Assembly: GCF_000733765.1 (NCBI RefSeq)
Contig: NZ_JPOG01000001.1
Coordinates: 3,358,501 to 3,422,500, forward strand
From: Algiphilus aromaticivorans DG1253
GTDB taxonomy: Bacteria > Pseudomonadota > Gammaproteobacteria > Nevskiales > Nevskiaceae
Direction: 5' to 3'
DNA length: 64,000 nt
Numbering within the stretch: position 1 is the first letter of the stretch; each line of letters begins with the position of its first letter. The notes beneath the pieces are model-generated. The model was not told the origin of the DNA. It did no database searches and saw only the letters and a program-made list of their open reading frames with translations. Of the stretch, positions 1 to 8,358 are shown piece after piece. The position numbers and the translations under genes are program-made.

Positions 1-394
1 CGCTGGTGATGGCGGGTTCGGTCAGGGAGCTGACGACTTCGCGGTTGCCCTCGTAGCGGATTTCCACTTCGTTGAAGTTGCGGATGCCGGCCTCGCGCGC
101 CCGCTGCGGCTCACGCGAAGGATCCACGAAGCGAACCTCGATGTTGTCGCGCGCGCGCCGGTAGCGCGCCAGATCGCCGAGGACGGTGCGCTTCATCTCG
201 GCGTCTGCGGAGGTGTAGGCCGTGAAGACGATCGGCTCGGGCATGCGCTCGAGCAGCGCCAGGCTGGCTTCGCTGAGCGTATTGCGCCCGCCATAGGTCC
301 AGTCGAACTCGGTCTTGTAGAGCTGGCTCAGTGTGCCCAGCAGCACGACCAGTGCCAGCACCAGCACGATGCGCAGGATGGCCTGCAGTCGCAT
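1..394 (-). CDS. GldG-family ABC transporter auxiliary protein (partial, C-terminus outside window)
   Basis: Partial gene read on the minus strand; only its first 131 or so codons are in the window. The protein starts with a short basic N-terminus and a hydrophobic segment (about residues 5-22), followed by a periplasmic-looking region. That region has the GldG/ABC_transp_aux pattern: a GGRNTLSEAS segment near residue 35 and an EVEIRYEGNREVV segment near residue 110. GldG-like proteins are accessory subunits of ABC exporters related to the Flavobacterium gliding genes, and their role in proteobacteria is not settled. The ATG lies one base after the TGA of the upstream permease, so the genes are one operon. 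The family assignment is good; the function is inferred from neighbours. Confidence 0.75.
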   Translation of the reverse strand, partial: MRLQAILRIVLVLALVVLLGTLSQLYKTEFDWTYGGRNTLSEASLALLERMPEPIVFTAYTSADAEMKRTVLGDLARYRRARDNIEVRFVDPSREPQRAREAGIRNFNEVEIRYEGNREVVSSLTEPAITS

Positions 395-395
395 A

Positions 396-1142
396 TCAGC
401 TCCGCTCCATGTCGAGGCGCTGCACGGCTGCCCAGAGAAAGGTGCCGGTGAACAGCAGGTAATAGATCACGTCCGCGGTATCGAAGACGCCACGGCGCAG
501 ATTCTCGTAGTGGGCGATCAGGGAGAGATGCCGGAAAAGCTCCGCGAAGGGAATCTCCTGGTAGGCGAGCACGTCGACCAACCAGAACATCAGCACCAGA
601 CCGAAGCCGCCGACGGCCGCGATGGTGGGCTCGCGCGTCAGCGTCGACACGAAGAGCCCCGCCGAGCTGAAGGCCATCAGCATGAGCAGCATGCCGAGCA
701 TGCCCGCGGCCAGGCGCCCGTAGTCCAGCGAGGTGCTGAAGGACAGCGAGGCCGGCATGACACCGAGGATGAGCAGCAGCGCGGCCATGAAGACGCACAG
801 ACCGAGGAACTTGCCGAGCACGATCTGTGTCAGCGACACCGGCGCGGCCATCAGCAGTGTCAGCGCGCCGTTCTTGCGCTCCTCGGCGAAGAGCCGCATG
901 GTCATCAGCGGCATGACGAGCAGGAAGAGCAGCGTCGCGAAGCCGAATACGCCGGCGCTGATGTAGTCGGATACGCCGATGTAGTCGGACAGCGCCATCG
1001 GGTCCGCCTGCAGCGACAGCAGCAGGTTGATGAAGATGAAGCCGGAAATGGCGGCCACGACGGCCAGCACCGTCCAGGCCAGGGGCGAGGTGAAGATGCG
1101 CCGGGCCTCGTTGCCGGCGATGCTGAGCGTGCCTGCAATCAT
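396..1142 (-). CDS. ABC transporter permease, GldF/ABC-2 type
   Basis: Integral membrane subunit of an ABC-2 type exporter, 248 residues with about six hydrophobic segments. The first spans roughly residues 22-44, and a conserved region MRLFAEERKNGALTLLM lies just after residue 80. This is the pattern of GldF-type permeases. The ATG overlaps the stop codon of the upstream ATPase gene (ATGA), so translation is coupled. The next gene is GldG-like, completing the GldA/F/G arrangement. Residues around 57-68 contain a short tandem duplication (SDYIGV then SDYISA), visible in the DNA as an 18-bp repeat. The substrate cannot be read from the sequence. Confidence 0.85.
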   Translation of the reverse strand: MIAGTLSIAGNEARRIFTSPLAWTVLAVVAAISGFIFINLLLSLQADPMALSDYIGVSDYISAGVFGFATLLFLLVMPLMTMRLFAEERKNGALTLLMAAPVSLTQIVLGKFLGLCVFMAALLLILGVMPASLSFSTSLDYGRLAAGMLGMLLMLMAFSSAGLFVSTLTREPTIAAVGGFGLVLMFWLVDVLAYQEIPFAELFRHLSLIAHYENLRRGVFDTADVIYYLLFTGTFLWAAVQRLDMERS

Positions 1143-2098
1143 GCCGCCTCCCGCGCGGGTGCCTTTGCCTCGGCGTCGCTGCCCGAAGTGAGCGCGACGA
1201 AGATGTCCTCCAGCGTGCGCAACTCCGGCTGCAGCTCGAAGAGCCCCCAGCCCTCGCTGGCCGCGGTTGCGGCCCAGCGTTCGCGCGCCGCCGTGTCGGT
1301 GCGGCAGCGCAGGCGAAAGCGCTGGGCGCCCAGCGCTTCGACAGCCTCGACGTCCTCCAACGCTGCGAGCTCCCCCTCTTCCGGCGGCTTGCGCAGGCCG
1401 ATGATGGCGCTGGAGAAGCTGGGCCGCATGGCCGTGGCCATGTCTTCGGAATACACCACCCGGCCGCGGTTGATGATCATGACGCGGTCGCAGATGGCCT
1501 GGATCTCGGGAAGGATGTGACTGGAAAGCAGTACCGAGTGCTTGCGGCCCAGCTCTGTGATCAAGGCGCGAATCTCGCGGATCTGGATCGGATCGAGGCC
1601 GACGGTGGGCTCGTCGAGCACGATGACCTCGGGGCTGTGGATGATCGCCTGCGCCAGGCCAACGCGCTGCTGGTAGCCCTTGGAGAGATTGCCCACCAGC
1701 CGTCGTCCCATGGCCTGCAGGCCGCAGGAGTTCTTGGCGCGTTCCAGCGCCGCCTCACGCTCGCCGCGCGGCACGCCGTGCAGGCGTGCGGCGAAGCCCA
1801 GGTACTCGTCGACACAGAGCTCCGGATACAACGGCGGCTGTTCCGGCAGATAGCCGAGCTTGCGCTTGGCCGCCACCGGCGCCGTGCGCAGATCAAAGTC
1901 ACCGATCGCGACGCTGCCGGCGCTGGGTGCCAGGCAGCCGGTAAGCATCTTCATGGTGGTGGACTTGCCGGCCCCGTTGGGGCCGAGCAGACCGAGGATC
2001 TCGCCCTGGCGCAGCTGCAGATCCACGCCCTCGACGGCAACGGTGGGCCCGAAGGCGCGGGTCAGACCCTGCGCCCGTATCAGTGGTGCTGCTTCCAT
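1139..2098 (-). CDS. ABC transporter ATP-binding protein (GldA/CcmA-like)
   Basis: Cytoplasmic ATPase that powers the adjacent permease. The Walker A motif GPNGAGKST is at residues 39-47, the signature LSKGYQQR at about 138-145 and Walker B VIVLDEP at about 158-164; the switch region follows with the SSHIL motif. A C-terminal extension of about 100 residues after the ATPase core resembles the DUF4162-like tails of ABC-2 exporters. Length (319 residues) is normal for this subfamily. Its stop codon overlaps the start of the permease gene. The gene follows the TRAP binding-protein gene by 69 bases on the same strand, so a longer transcript from the acyltransferase gene is possible but not shown. 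Confidence 0.9.
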   Translation of the reverse strand: MEAAPLIRAQGLTRAFGPTVAVEGVDLQLRQGEILGLLGPNGAGKSTTMKMLTGCLAPSAGSVAIGDFDLRTAPVAAKRKLGYLPEQPPLYPELCVDEYLGFAARLHGVPRGEREAALERAKNSCGLQAMGRRLVGNLSKGYQQRVGLAQAIIHSPEVIVLDEPTVGLDPIQIREIRALITELGRKHSVLLSSHILPEIQAICDRVMIINRGRVVYSEDMATAMRPSFSSAIIGLRKPPEEGELAALEDVEAVEALGAQRFRLRCRTDTAARERWAATAASEGWGLFELQPELRTLEDIFVALTSGSDAEAKAPAREAA

Positions 2099-2167
2099 TG
2101 TGAGCTTGCTTCCCTGTTCGTTCTGCGGGTGTCACCCGACGGCTTCATAGGGACAGCGCTGGCGGCT

Positions 2168-3277
2168 TCAAGTGCCCGAGGCGGGAAGAATGCCGCGTGC
2201 CCCAAGCTGGGCGGCGTCGCCGATGCGGGTGTTCGCTGCCATGGTGTCACGGAAGGGCCGGTAGGATTCCCAGACGCGCGCGGCAAATTCATCGCGATCA
2301 GCGAGTTCCGTGATGACGGCGTCGGCTGCCGCGCGCAGCTCCGAGAGCACATCCTCGGGAAAAGGCAGCACTTCGACGCCGTGCTCCTCCTGCAGCTCTC
2401 GCAGCGCCTCGGCGTTGCGGGCATTGATCTCAGCCAGCATGGTGTGCGATGCGGCGAGGCAGGCAGTTTCGACGATCTTCTGCAGATCCTCCGGCAGTGC
2501 CTCCCAGGCCTCCTTATTGACGATGGCCTCCAGGGTCGCGCCCGGCTCCTGCCAGCCGGGGTAGTAGTAGTAGGGCGCGATCTTGTGGAAGCCGAAGGCG
2601 AGATCGTTGTAGGGGCCAACCCATTCCGCGGCGTCGATGGCGCCGGAGGACAGCGCCTGATAGAGCTCGCCGCCGGGGATGTTGACGGTGGCCACGCCTA
2701 GCCTGGCCATGACGTCGCCGCCCAGGCCGGGAATGCGCATGCGCAGGCCGTCGAGATCGGCGACCGAGTCTATGCGCTTGCGGAACCAGCCGCCCATTTG
2801 CGCGCCGGTGTTGCCGGCGTCGAAGGGCACGAGATTGAAGTCGGCGTAGAGCTCGCGCCAGAGCTCCATGCCGCCGCCCCAGTGCAGCCAGGCATTCGTC
2901 TCGTTGGCGTTCATGCCGAAGGGCAGTGCCGTGAAGAAAGGCATGGCCGGCGATTTCCCCTTCCAGTAATAGGCCGCGCCGTGGCCCATCTCCGCGCTTC
3001 CGCGCGACACGGCATCGAAGACCTCCATCGCCGGCACGCGTTCACCGGCGCCGAAGACTTCCACGGTCAGCCGGCCGCCGGACATCGTGGAGATGGTCTC
3101 TGCGAGCCGCGCGGCGCCGCTGCCCAGTCCCGGGAAATTGCGCGGCCAGGTGGTGTACATCTTCCAGTGGAAGCGTTCGCTGTTGCGGGACCCGCTCTGG
3201 TCCGACTCCTTGGCGCAGCCGACGGCACCCAGTCCGGCGGCGGCCATCAGTGTGGCGAGCATGTCGCGTCGAAGCAT
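2168..3277 (-). CDS. TRAP transporter solute-binding protein (DctP/TakP type), orphan
   Basis: Extracytoplasmic binding protein of a tripartite ATP-independent periplasmic (TRAP) transporter, 369 residues. The N-terminus carries twin arginines (LRRDML) followed by a hydrophobic stretch ending AVGC near residue 21, so it could be a Tat-exported lipoprotein. The body shows the DctP-family features: a WPRNFPG region, the WFRK...DLDGLRMRIPG segment near residue 165 and the GAIDAAEWVGP segment near 205. That segment is the mannonate/2-oxo-acid (TakP-like) pattern, which is family knowledge; the ligand here is unknown. No DctQ or DctM membrane subunit lies in the window. The ATG is preceded by AGAGGA at good spacing. 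Confidence 0.88.
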   Translation of the reverse strand: MLRRDMLATLMAAAGLGAVGCAKESDQSGSRNSERFHWKMYTTWPRNFPGLGSGAARLAETISTMSGGRLTVEVFGAGERVPAMEVFDAVSRGSAEMGHGAAYYWKGKSPAMPFFTALPFGMNANETNAWLHWGGGMELWRELYADFNLVPFDAGNTGAQMGGWFRKRIDSVADLDGLRMRIPGLGGDVMARLGVATVNIPGGELYQALSSGAIDAAEWVGPYNDLAFGFHKIAPYYYYPGWQEPGATLEAIVNKEAWEALPEDLQKIVETACLAASHTMLAEINARNAEALRELQEEHGVEVLPFPEDVLSELRAAADAVITELADRDEFAARVWESYRPFRDTMAANTRIGDAAQLGARGILPASGT

Positions 3278-3313
3278 GGGCTGTGTCCTCTTGTTTTGAA
3301 CGGTTCTGGCCGC

Positions 3314-4177
3314 TCAATCGTTGTAGAAATCGGGGCTGCCGGCGGGCCGTCGACGATAGCGGCGATAGGCCCACCAGTACTGATCCGGCAGGTGCATGAT
3401 GCAGGCTTCCACACTGGCGTTCAGTGCCGCCAGCCCCCCGCCGGCGGCCGGCGCCGGCCGGATGTGGAAGCGGAAACCGCTCGCGCCGACGCGCTCGGCG
3501 TAGCAGTAGAGCACGCGCGCACCCGTGCGCTCCGCCAGGCGGTGCATGAGCGTCGGCGTGTGTGCCGGTACGCCAAAGAGCGGAGCGAAGTCGCCCGCCC
3601 CCGGAGGGGGATCCTGATCGGGAAGAATGCCGACCCGCTCGCCACGCTTCAGCGCGGCGAGCAGCGCGCGCACTCCGCCGCCGTCGCTGGAGACCAGCTT
3701 TGCTCCCAGGCGTTGCCGACCGACCAGCATGAGGGCGTCAACCGCCCCCTTTTGCGGCTTGTAGAGCGAGGTGATGCCCCCGTGGCGGGCACAGAACATG
3801 CCGGCCAGTTCCCAGCAGCCGATGTGGGGACAGAGCACGATGGCACCGCCGGGGGTGTCATCTGCCAGCGCATGTAGGCGCGCGGCGGCCGCCGGCGCGT
3901 CGATCCAGCGCAGCAGCCTTCGGCGCGGGCCGTACCAGATCGCCAGCGATTCCATAAGCCCGCAGCCGAGATGCTGCAGACTGCGCCGCGCCAGACGCCG
4001 CCGGGTGCAGGGCGACGCCTCTGGAAAGAGACGATCGAGATGGTGCGAAGCGATACTGCGCTCGCGCGTCGATAGCCACCACAGTACGAGACCGCCGGCT
4101 CGACCGAGCGCACGGAGTAGAGGAAGCGGCAAGTGGCCGACGGCGCGCATCAGCGCGCGGAGAAGCTGCGCCTTCAT
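3314..4177 (-). CDS. LpxL/HtrB-family lysophospholipid (lipid A) acyltransferase
   Basis: Membrane-associated acyltransferase of the LpxL/LpxM family, 287 residues, expected to add a secondary acyl chain to lipid A or to act on a related lipid. The catalytic HX4E motif is H118-E123 (HIGCWE), and the later block GILPDQDP near residue 195 is also typical of the family. It ends with the WAYRRYRRRP motif of HtrB-like proteins. It is slightly short compared with E. coli LpxL (about 306 residues). A TATGAT box sits eight bases before the ATG, suggesting a very short or absent leader. It heads a minus-strand series followed by the TRAP binding-protein gene after 36 bases. Confidence 0.85.
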   Translation of the reverse strand: MKAQLLRALMRAVGHLPLPLLRALGRAGGLVLWWLSTRERSIASHHLDRLFPEASPCTRRRLARRSLQHLGCGLMESLAIWYGPRRRLLRWIDAPAAAARLHALADDTPGGAIVLCPHIGCWELAGMFCARHGGITSLYKPQKGAVDALMLVGRQRLGAKLVSSDGGGVRALLAALKRGERVGILPDQDPPPGAGDFAPLFGVPAHTPTLMHRLAERTGARVLYCYAERVGASGFRFHIRPAPAAGGGLAALNASVEACIMHLPDQYWWAYRRYRRRPAGSPDFYND

Positions 4178-4185
4178 GGGCCGGT

Positions 4186-4191
4186 ATCATA
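4186..4191 (-). promoter_or_regulatory. Candidate -10 box of the acyltransferase gene
   Basis: On the minus strand this reads TATGAT (5 of 6 to consensus) and ends eight bases before the ATG at 4177, so transcription could begin at or within a few bases of the start codon. No convincing -35 box is seen. Confidence 0.3.
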
Positions 4192-4377
4192 AAGGCCGCA
4201 CGCGAAGAGCTTCCGTGCTGAAGCAGCGTGCGGATACGGCCGTCCGTGGCGTGACTGCCGGCCGAGGCATCCTTGCACGCGACACATCCATGGCGGTCGA
4301 TAGGAATGCTGCCGTATCCGGGGTCTGCTACCTGTAGGCGGCCCACGAGGCCTTTGTAGGAAATTGCAGATAAAGCG

Positions 4378-4818
4378 ATGATCGGATTGCTTCAACGGGT
4401 GCGCGAGGCCTCGGTCGCGGTGGACGGCGAGCGCATCGCGCGCATCGACGCCGGCCTGCTGGTGCTGGTGGGCATCAAGCGCGAGGACACGGCCGCTCAG
4501 GCGGCACGGCTCGCGCAACGTCTGCTGGACTATCGCGTTTTCGCAGATGCGCACGGTCGCATGAACCGTAGCCTGCACGATATCGACGGCGGCTTGCTGC
4601 TGGTGCCTCAATTCACCCTCTGCGCTGACACGCGCCGCGGGCTGCGACCGGGATTCGAAGCAGCGGCGCCGCCCGAACAGGCGGTCGCCCTCTTCGAGTC
4701 GGTGCACGCAGAAGCCGAGACCTTGCATCCGGGCCGGGTGGCCGTCGGCCGCTTCGGTGCCGACATGCAGGTGGCGCTGCTCAACGATGGTCCGGTGACC
4801 TTCTGGCTGGAGGTCTGA
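4378..4818 (+). CDS. dtd: D-aminoacyl-tRNA deacylase
   Basis: Removes D-amino acids (and mis-attached glycine) from tRNA, acting as a cytoplasmic proofreading homodimer. At 146 residues it matches the family length. The two active-site motifs are present: PQFTL at residues 77-81 (SQFTL in E. coli) and the Gly-cisPro motif within NDGPVT at 136-141. The C-terminus TFWLEV is almost that of E. coli DTD. The Ser-to-Pro change in the first motif is not by itself evidence of inactivity, because catalysis centres on the second motif. It lies 81 bases upstream of hisB, with a possible separate promoter between them. Confidence 0.95.
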   Translation: MIGLLQRVREASVAVDGERIARIDAGLLVLVGIKREDTAAQAARLAQRLLDYRVFADAHGRMNRSLHDIDGGLLLVPQFTLCADTRRGLRPGFEAAAPPEQAVALFESVHAEAETLHPGRVAVGRFGADMQVALLNDGPVTFWLEV

Positions 4819-4841
4819 GGTGGACTACCCGATAGGCGGAG

Positions 4842-4869
4842 TTGCGCCTGCGGGCAAGCGGAGTATCCT
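4842..4869 (+). promoter_or_regulatory. Candidate sigma-70 promoter for the his-tat operon
   Basis: TTGCGC (4842-4847), a 16-base spacer and TATCCT (4864-4869) lie 30 bases before the hisB ATG. Each box matches consensus at four positions. No leader-peptide attenuator with a His-codon run was seen. Confidence 0.35.
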
Positions 4870-4899
4870 ACGCGCCCTTCAGCGACCGACCGGTCAACA

Positions 4900-5490
4900 A
4901 TGGACGCGCGCAGCGCCCGCGTGCAGCGGGATACCAAGGAAACGCAGATCGCCGTCGCCATCAATCTCGACGGCAGCGGACAGGCACGTCTGGAGACCCC
5001 GGCGCCCTTTCTCGATCACATGCTCGATCAGATCGCCCGTCACGGGCTGATCGATCTTGATATCACCGCCCGCGGCGACACCGAGATCGATCTGCATCAC
5101 ACCGTCGAGGACATCGGCATCACCCTCGGTCAGGCGCTGGCCAAGGCCGTCGGCGACAAGAAGGGGCTGATGCGCTACGGCCACGCCTATGTGCCGCTGG
5201 ACGAGGCGCTGTCGCGCGTCGTGATCGACTTCTCCGGACGGCCGAGCCTGCACTGGCACGTCGATTTCCCGCGCGCGCGCATCGCCGACTTCGACGTGGA
5301 TCTGTTCAGCGAGTTCTTCCAGGGCCTGGTCAACCACGCCCAGCTGACGCTGCACGTCGACGCCCTGCGCGGCCGCAATGCGCACCACGTCGCCGAGACC
5401 ATCTTCAAGGCCTTCGGCCGCGCGCTGCGCGCGGCGGTGGAGCGCGACCCGCGCTCGGACGCCATTCCCTCCACCAAGGGCAGCCTCTAG
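4900..5490 (+). CDS. hisB: Imidazoleglycerol-phosphate dehydratase
   Basis: Sixth step of histidine synthesis: imidazole-glycerol phosphate to imidazole-acetol phosphate, in the cytoplasm, using manganese. At 196 residues it is the monofunctional form without the histidinol-phosphatase domain of E. coli HisB. Metal-binding motifs are clear: LDHMLDQ at residues 38-44, [11 protein letters not shown] at 64-74 and HHVAE at 161-165. It opens a tightly packed his cluster; hisH begins 11 bases downstream. Confidence 0.97.
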   Translation: MDARSARVQRDTKETQIAVAINLDGSGQARLETPAPFLDHMLDQIARHGLIDLDITARGDTEIDLHHTVEDIGITLGQALAKAVGDKKGLMRYGHAYVPLDEALSRVVIDFSGRPSLHWHVDFPRARIADFDVDLFSEFFQGLVNHAQLTLHVDALRGRNAHHVAETIFKAFGRALRAAVERDPRSDAIPSTKGSL

Positions 5491-5501
5491 GGCCATCCGC
5501 C

Positions 5502-6143
5502 ATGTCTGCCATTGGCGTCATCGACTACGGCATGGGCAACCTGCACTCGCTGGCCAAGGCGCTGGAGCGCTCGGCCGGCTCGCAGCGTGTGCTGGTCACC
5601 TACGACCCCGACAAGCTTGCCAAGTGCGAGCGGCTGGTGCTGCCCGGCGTCGGAGGGGTACGTGCCTGCATGGCCGAGCTGCAGCGCCTGGAGCTGGATG
5701 CCTTCGTGCGCGAGCAGGCGCAGACCAAGCCGCTGCTCGGCATCTGTCTGGGCATGCAGGTGCTGCTCGACCACTCCGAGGAGAACGAGGGCGTCGACGC
5801 CCTCGGTCTGATTCCCGGCAAGGTCAAACGCTTTCCCGATCCACCCGCCCCTAAGCCCGGCGAGCAGCGCCTGAAAGTGCCGCACATGGGTTGGAACCGC
5901 GTGCGCCAGACGCAAGCGCACGCGCTCTGGGAGGGCATTCCGGACGAATCCTGGTTCTACTTCGTGCACAGCTATTACGCTGAGCCAGCGCTGGCCGAGC
6001 ATGTGCTGGGCGAGGCGACCTATACGCACGCCTTCGCGGCTGCCCTCGGGCGCGACAATGTGGCAGCCTTTCAGTTCCACCCGGAAAAGTCGCAGCAGGC
6101 AGGTATGATGCTGCTCAACAACTTCATCCAATGGGAGCCCTGA
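5502..6143 (+). CDS. hisH: Imidazole glycerol phosphate synthase, glutamine amidotransferase subunit
   Basis: Class I glutaminase that supplies ammonia to HisF. The triad is visible: nucleophile C82 in GICLGMQ, and H193 and E195 in FHPEKS. Length (213 residues) is standard. It is placed between hisB and hisA as in many proteobacteria, and its partner hisF is two genes downstream. There are 97 bases between its stop and the hisA ATG, in which no further gene is seen. Confidence 0.97.
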   Translation: MSAIGVIDYGMGNLHSLAKALERSAGSQRVLVTYDPDKLAKCERLVLPGVGGVRACMAELQRLELDAFVREQAQTKPLLGICLGMQVLLDHSEENEGVDALGLIPGKVKRFPDPPAPKPGEQRLKVPHMGWNRVRQTQAHALWEGIPDESWFYFVHSYYAEPALAEHVLGEATYTHAFAAALGRDNVAAFQFHPEKSQQAGMMLLNNFIQWEP

Positions 6144-6240
6144 GCCGCACGACGGGCGCCTAGATCCAGCGGGGTGCGAGCAGCCGATTGCCCTAGGGTG
6201 ACGGTCGCGCTGGAAGGCCCAGTCGGCTCACCGACACATC

Positions 6241-6972
6241 ATGTTTCTCATCCCCGCAATCGATATCAAGAACGGGCAGTGCGTGCGCCTGCGCCAGGGC
6301 AAGATGGACGACGTCACCGTCTTCTCCGAGGACCCGGTCGCGGTCGCCCGGCGCTGGGCCGAGGCCGGTGCCGAGCGGCTGCACATCGTCGACCTCGACG
6401 GTGCCGCCACCGGCCGGCCCGTACACGCCGAGCTTATCCAGCGCATCTGCGAAGCGAATCCGAATCTCGCCGTGCAGGTCGGCGGCGGCATCCGCGACGA
6501 GGAAGCCGTGCAGGGCTATCTCGACGCCGGCGCGCAGTGGGTCATCATCGGCACGCGCGCGGTGACCGCACCGCACTTCCTGCGCGATCTCTGCGTGGAG
6601 TATCCGCGCCACATCGTCGTCGGCCTCGACGCCCGCGACGGGCGCGTCGCCGTCGACGGCTGGAGCAAGCTGTCGCATCACACGGTGCTGGAGTTGGCGC
6701 AGCAGTTCGAGGAGGACGGCGTCGAGGCCATCGTCTACACCGACATCGGCCGCGACGGCATGATGAAAGGGGTCAATGTCGAGGCGACGCGCGAGCTCGC
6801 CGCGCAGATTCGCACGCCGGTCATCGCCTCCGGCGGTGTTTCGACAATGGATGACCTTCGCGCGCTGCACGCTGTCGAAGAGGATGGCGTCGTCGGCGCC
6901 ATCATTGGTCGCGCCCTCTACGAAGGCACCATCGACTTCAAGCAGGCTATCGAGGAGATGGCCGGGAGCTGA
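6241..6972 (+). CDS. hisA: ProFAR isomerase (phosphoribosylformimino-5-aminoimidazole carboxamide ribotide isomerase)
   Basis: TIM-barrel isomerase converting ProFAR to PRFAR in histidine synthesis. The general acid/base aspartates are D8 (in IPAIDIKNG) and D130 (in VVGLDARDG), and the phosphate-binding loops GGGIR (about 81-85) and ASGGVS (about 199) are present. 243 residues is the normal length. hisF starts four bases after its stop. Confidence 0.97.
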   Translation: MFLIPAIDIKNGQCVRLRQGKMDDVTVFSEDPVAVARRWAEAGAERLHIVDLDGAATGRPVHAELIQRICEANPNLAVQVGGGIRDEEAVQGYLDAGAQWVIIGTRAVTAPHFLRDLCVEYPRHIVVGLDARDGRVAVDGWSKLSHHTVLELAQQFEEDGVEAIVYTDIGRDGMMKGVNVEATRELAAQIRTPVIASGGVSTMDDLRALHAVEEDGVVGAIIGRALYEGTIDFKQAIEEMAGS

Positions 6973-6976
6973 CCCT

Positions 6977-7762
6977 ATGTTGGCGAAGCGCATAATTCCC
7001 TGCCTCGATATCGACCGCGGTCGCGTGGTCAAGGGCGTGAAGTTCCGCGACATCGTTGACGCCGGCGACCCGGTGGAAGTGGCGGGTCGCTACGACGCCC
7101 AGGGCGCCGATGAGCTTGTCTTCCTCGACATCACCGCCAGCCACGAGGATCGTCCCACCCTTTTCGCCACCGTCGAGCAGGTCGCGCGGCAGATCTACAT
7201 CCCCTTCACGGTGGGCGGCGGCGTGCGCACCTGCGCCGACGTGCGCGCGCTGCTCTCCGCCGGTGCCGACAAGGTTGCCATCAACACCGCCGCGGTCATC
7301 GACCCGGATTTCGTCACCGAGGCGGCTGGCCGCTACGGTGTGCAGTGTATCGTCGTCGCTGTCGACGCCAAGCGCGTCAACAAGCGCAAGGAACCGCCGC
7401 GCTGGGAGGTCTTCACCCACGGCGGCCGCAAGGCCACCGGTCTGGACGCCGTGGAGTGGTGCCAGACTATGGTCGAGAAGGGCGCCGGCGAGTTGCTGCT
7501 GACAAGCATGGACAAGGACGGCACCAAGTCTGGCTATGACACCGAGCTGCTGCGCGCGATCTCGTCGCACGTCCCGGTGCCGCTGATCGCCTCCGGCGGC
7601 GTCGGCAACCTGCAGCATCTCTACGAAGGCCTCGCCGAGGGCGAGGCCGACGCCGTGCTCGCGGCCAGCATCTTTCATCAAGGTACGCACAGTGTCGGTG
7701 AGGCCAAGGCCTTCCTCGCCGAGCGCGGCATCAATGTGCGGCTGCCGCCGCAGGCGGCCTGA
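6977..7762 (+). CDS. hisF: Imidazole glycerol phosphate synthase, cyclase subunit
   Basis: Cyclase half of IGP synthase; joins PRFAR with ammonia from HisH to give imidazole-glycerol phosphate and AICAR. Catalytic aspartates are D11 (CLDIDRG) and D130 (VVAVDAKR); the GGGVR and ASGGVG phosphate loops are present. The ATG at 6977 gives 261 residues and is chosen over an upstream in-frame ATG at 6776 inside hisA, because it gives the conserved N-terminus [11 protein letters not shown] and follows the hisA stop by four bases. The next gene is hisE, not hisI. Confidence 0.97.
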   Translation: MLAKRIIPCLDIDRGRVVKGVKFRDIVDAGDPVEVAGRYDAQGADELVFLDITASHEDRPTLFATVEQVARQIYIPFTVGGGVRTCADVRALLSAGADKVAINTAAVIDPDFVTEAAGRYGVQCIVVAVDAKRVNKRKEPPRWEVFTHGGRKATGLDAVEWCQTMVEKGAGELLLTSMDKDGTKSGYDTELLRAISSHVPVPLIASGGVGNLQHLYEGLAEGEADAVLAASIFHQGTHSVGEAKAFLAERGINVRLPPQAA

Positions 7763-7766
7763 GCCC

Positions 7767-8108
7767 ATGACCGATAGCGCCGCACTCGATGCGTTGGCTG
7801 AAACCATTCGCCAGCGCCTGGCCAGCGGCGATCCGGACAGCTCCTACGTCGCCAGGCTTCACGGCAAGGGCCTCGACGCCATTCTCAAGAAGGTGGGCGA
7901 GGAAGCGGCCGAGGTGCTGATCGCCGCGAAGAATGACGATTCAGTGAATCTGGTCCACGAGCTGGCCGACCTGTGGTTTCATTGTGCAGTTCTCATGGCG
8001 CATGCGGACATCGCCCCCGAGCAGCTTTATGGGGAGATCGCCCGACGCGCCGGAACCTCCGGTATCGCCGAGAAGGCATCCCGGGGAACTTCCTCCAACG
8101 GAGCGTGA
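7767..8108 (+). CDS. hisE: Phosphoribosyl-ATP pyrophosphohydrolase
   Basis: Second step of histidine synthesis: hydrolyses phosphoribosyl-ATP to PR-AMP and pyrophosphate. It is a small all-alpha MazG-like protein. The metal-binding signature is seen as EEAAEV at residues 45-50, with E66 and D68 in HELADLW. The ATG at 7767 gives 113 residues, with the usual N-terminus; an earlier ATG lies inside hisF. The protein has only the HisE domain. The cyclohydrolase HisI, normally encoded just before it, is absent. Four bases separate it from hisF; tatA starts two bases after its stop. Confidence 0.95.
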   Translation: MTDSAALDALAETIRQRLASGDPDSSYVARLHGKGLDAILKKVGEEAAEVLIAAKNDDSVNLVHELADLWFHCAVLMAHADIAPEQLYGEIARRAGTSGIAEKASRGTSSNGA

Positions 8109-8109
8109 T

Positions 8110-8352
8110 ATGGCACCGAGTCTCTGGCAATTGCTGATCGTGCTGGGCATCGTCATCGTCGTTTTCGGCACCAAGCGGCTGCGGGGCATGGGCAGTGATC
8201 TCGGCTCGGCGATCCGCGGTTTCAAGGATTCCATGAAGGGCGGCGAGAAGGAGGGCGAGGAGCACGTCGCCCATCTGACTACCGAGGAACGCGAAGCCGC
8301 CGACAGCGAGCAGCAGACGCAACAGAAGCAGCACGACAAGTCCGGCAGCTAG
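8110..8352 (+). CDS. tatA: Sec-independent protein translocase subunit TatA
   Basis: Single-span membrane protein that forms the pore of the twin-arginine translocase. The 80-residue product has an N-terminal transmembrane helix (about residues 5-20), the FG hinge in VVFGTKRLR and an amphipathic helix with [13 protein letters not shown], then an acidic/polar tail rich in Glu and Gln. It starts two bases after hisE, continuing the his-tat linkage common in proteobacteria, and is followed by tatB and tatC. Confidence 0.95.
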   Translation: MAPSLWQLLIVLGIVIVVFGTKRLRGMGSDLGSAIRGFKDSMKGGEKEGEEHVAHLTTEEREAADSEQQTQQKQHDKSGS

Positions 8353-8358
8353 AACTCC

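Noticed and set aside
4178-4377. Search for an RNA gene or small protein between the acyltransferase and dtd
   Set aside because: No tRNA-like cloverleaf, no convincing small gene and no clear dtd promoter seen.
4606-4620. Ser-to-Pro change in the SQFTL motif of DTD taken as an inactive enzyme
   Set aside because: The catalytic Gly-cisPro motif is intact and the rest of the sequence is conserved.
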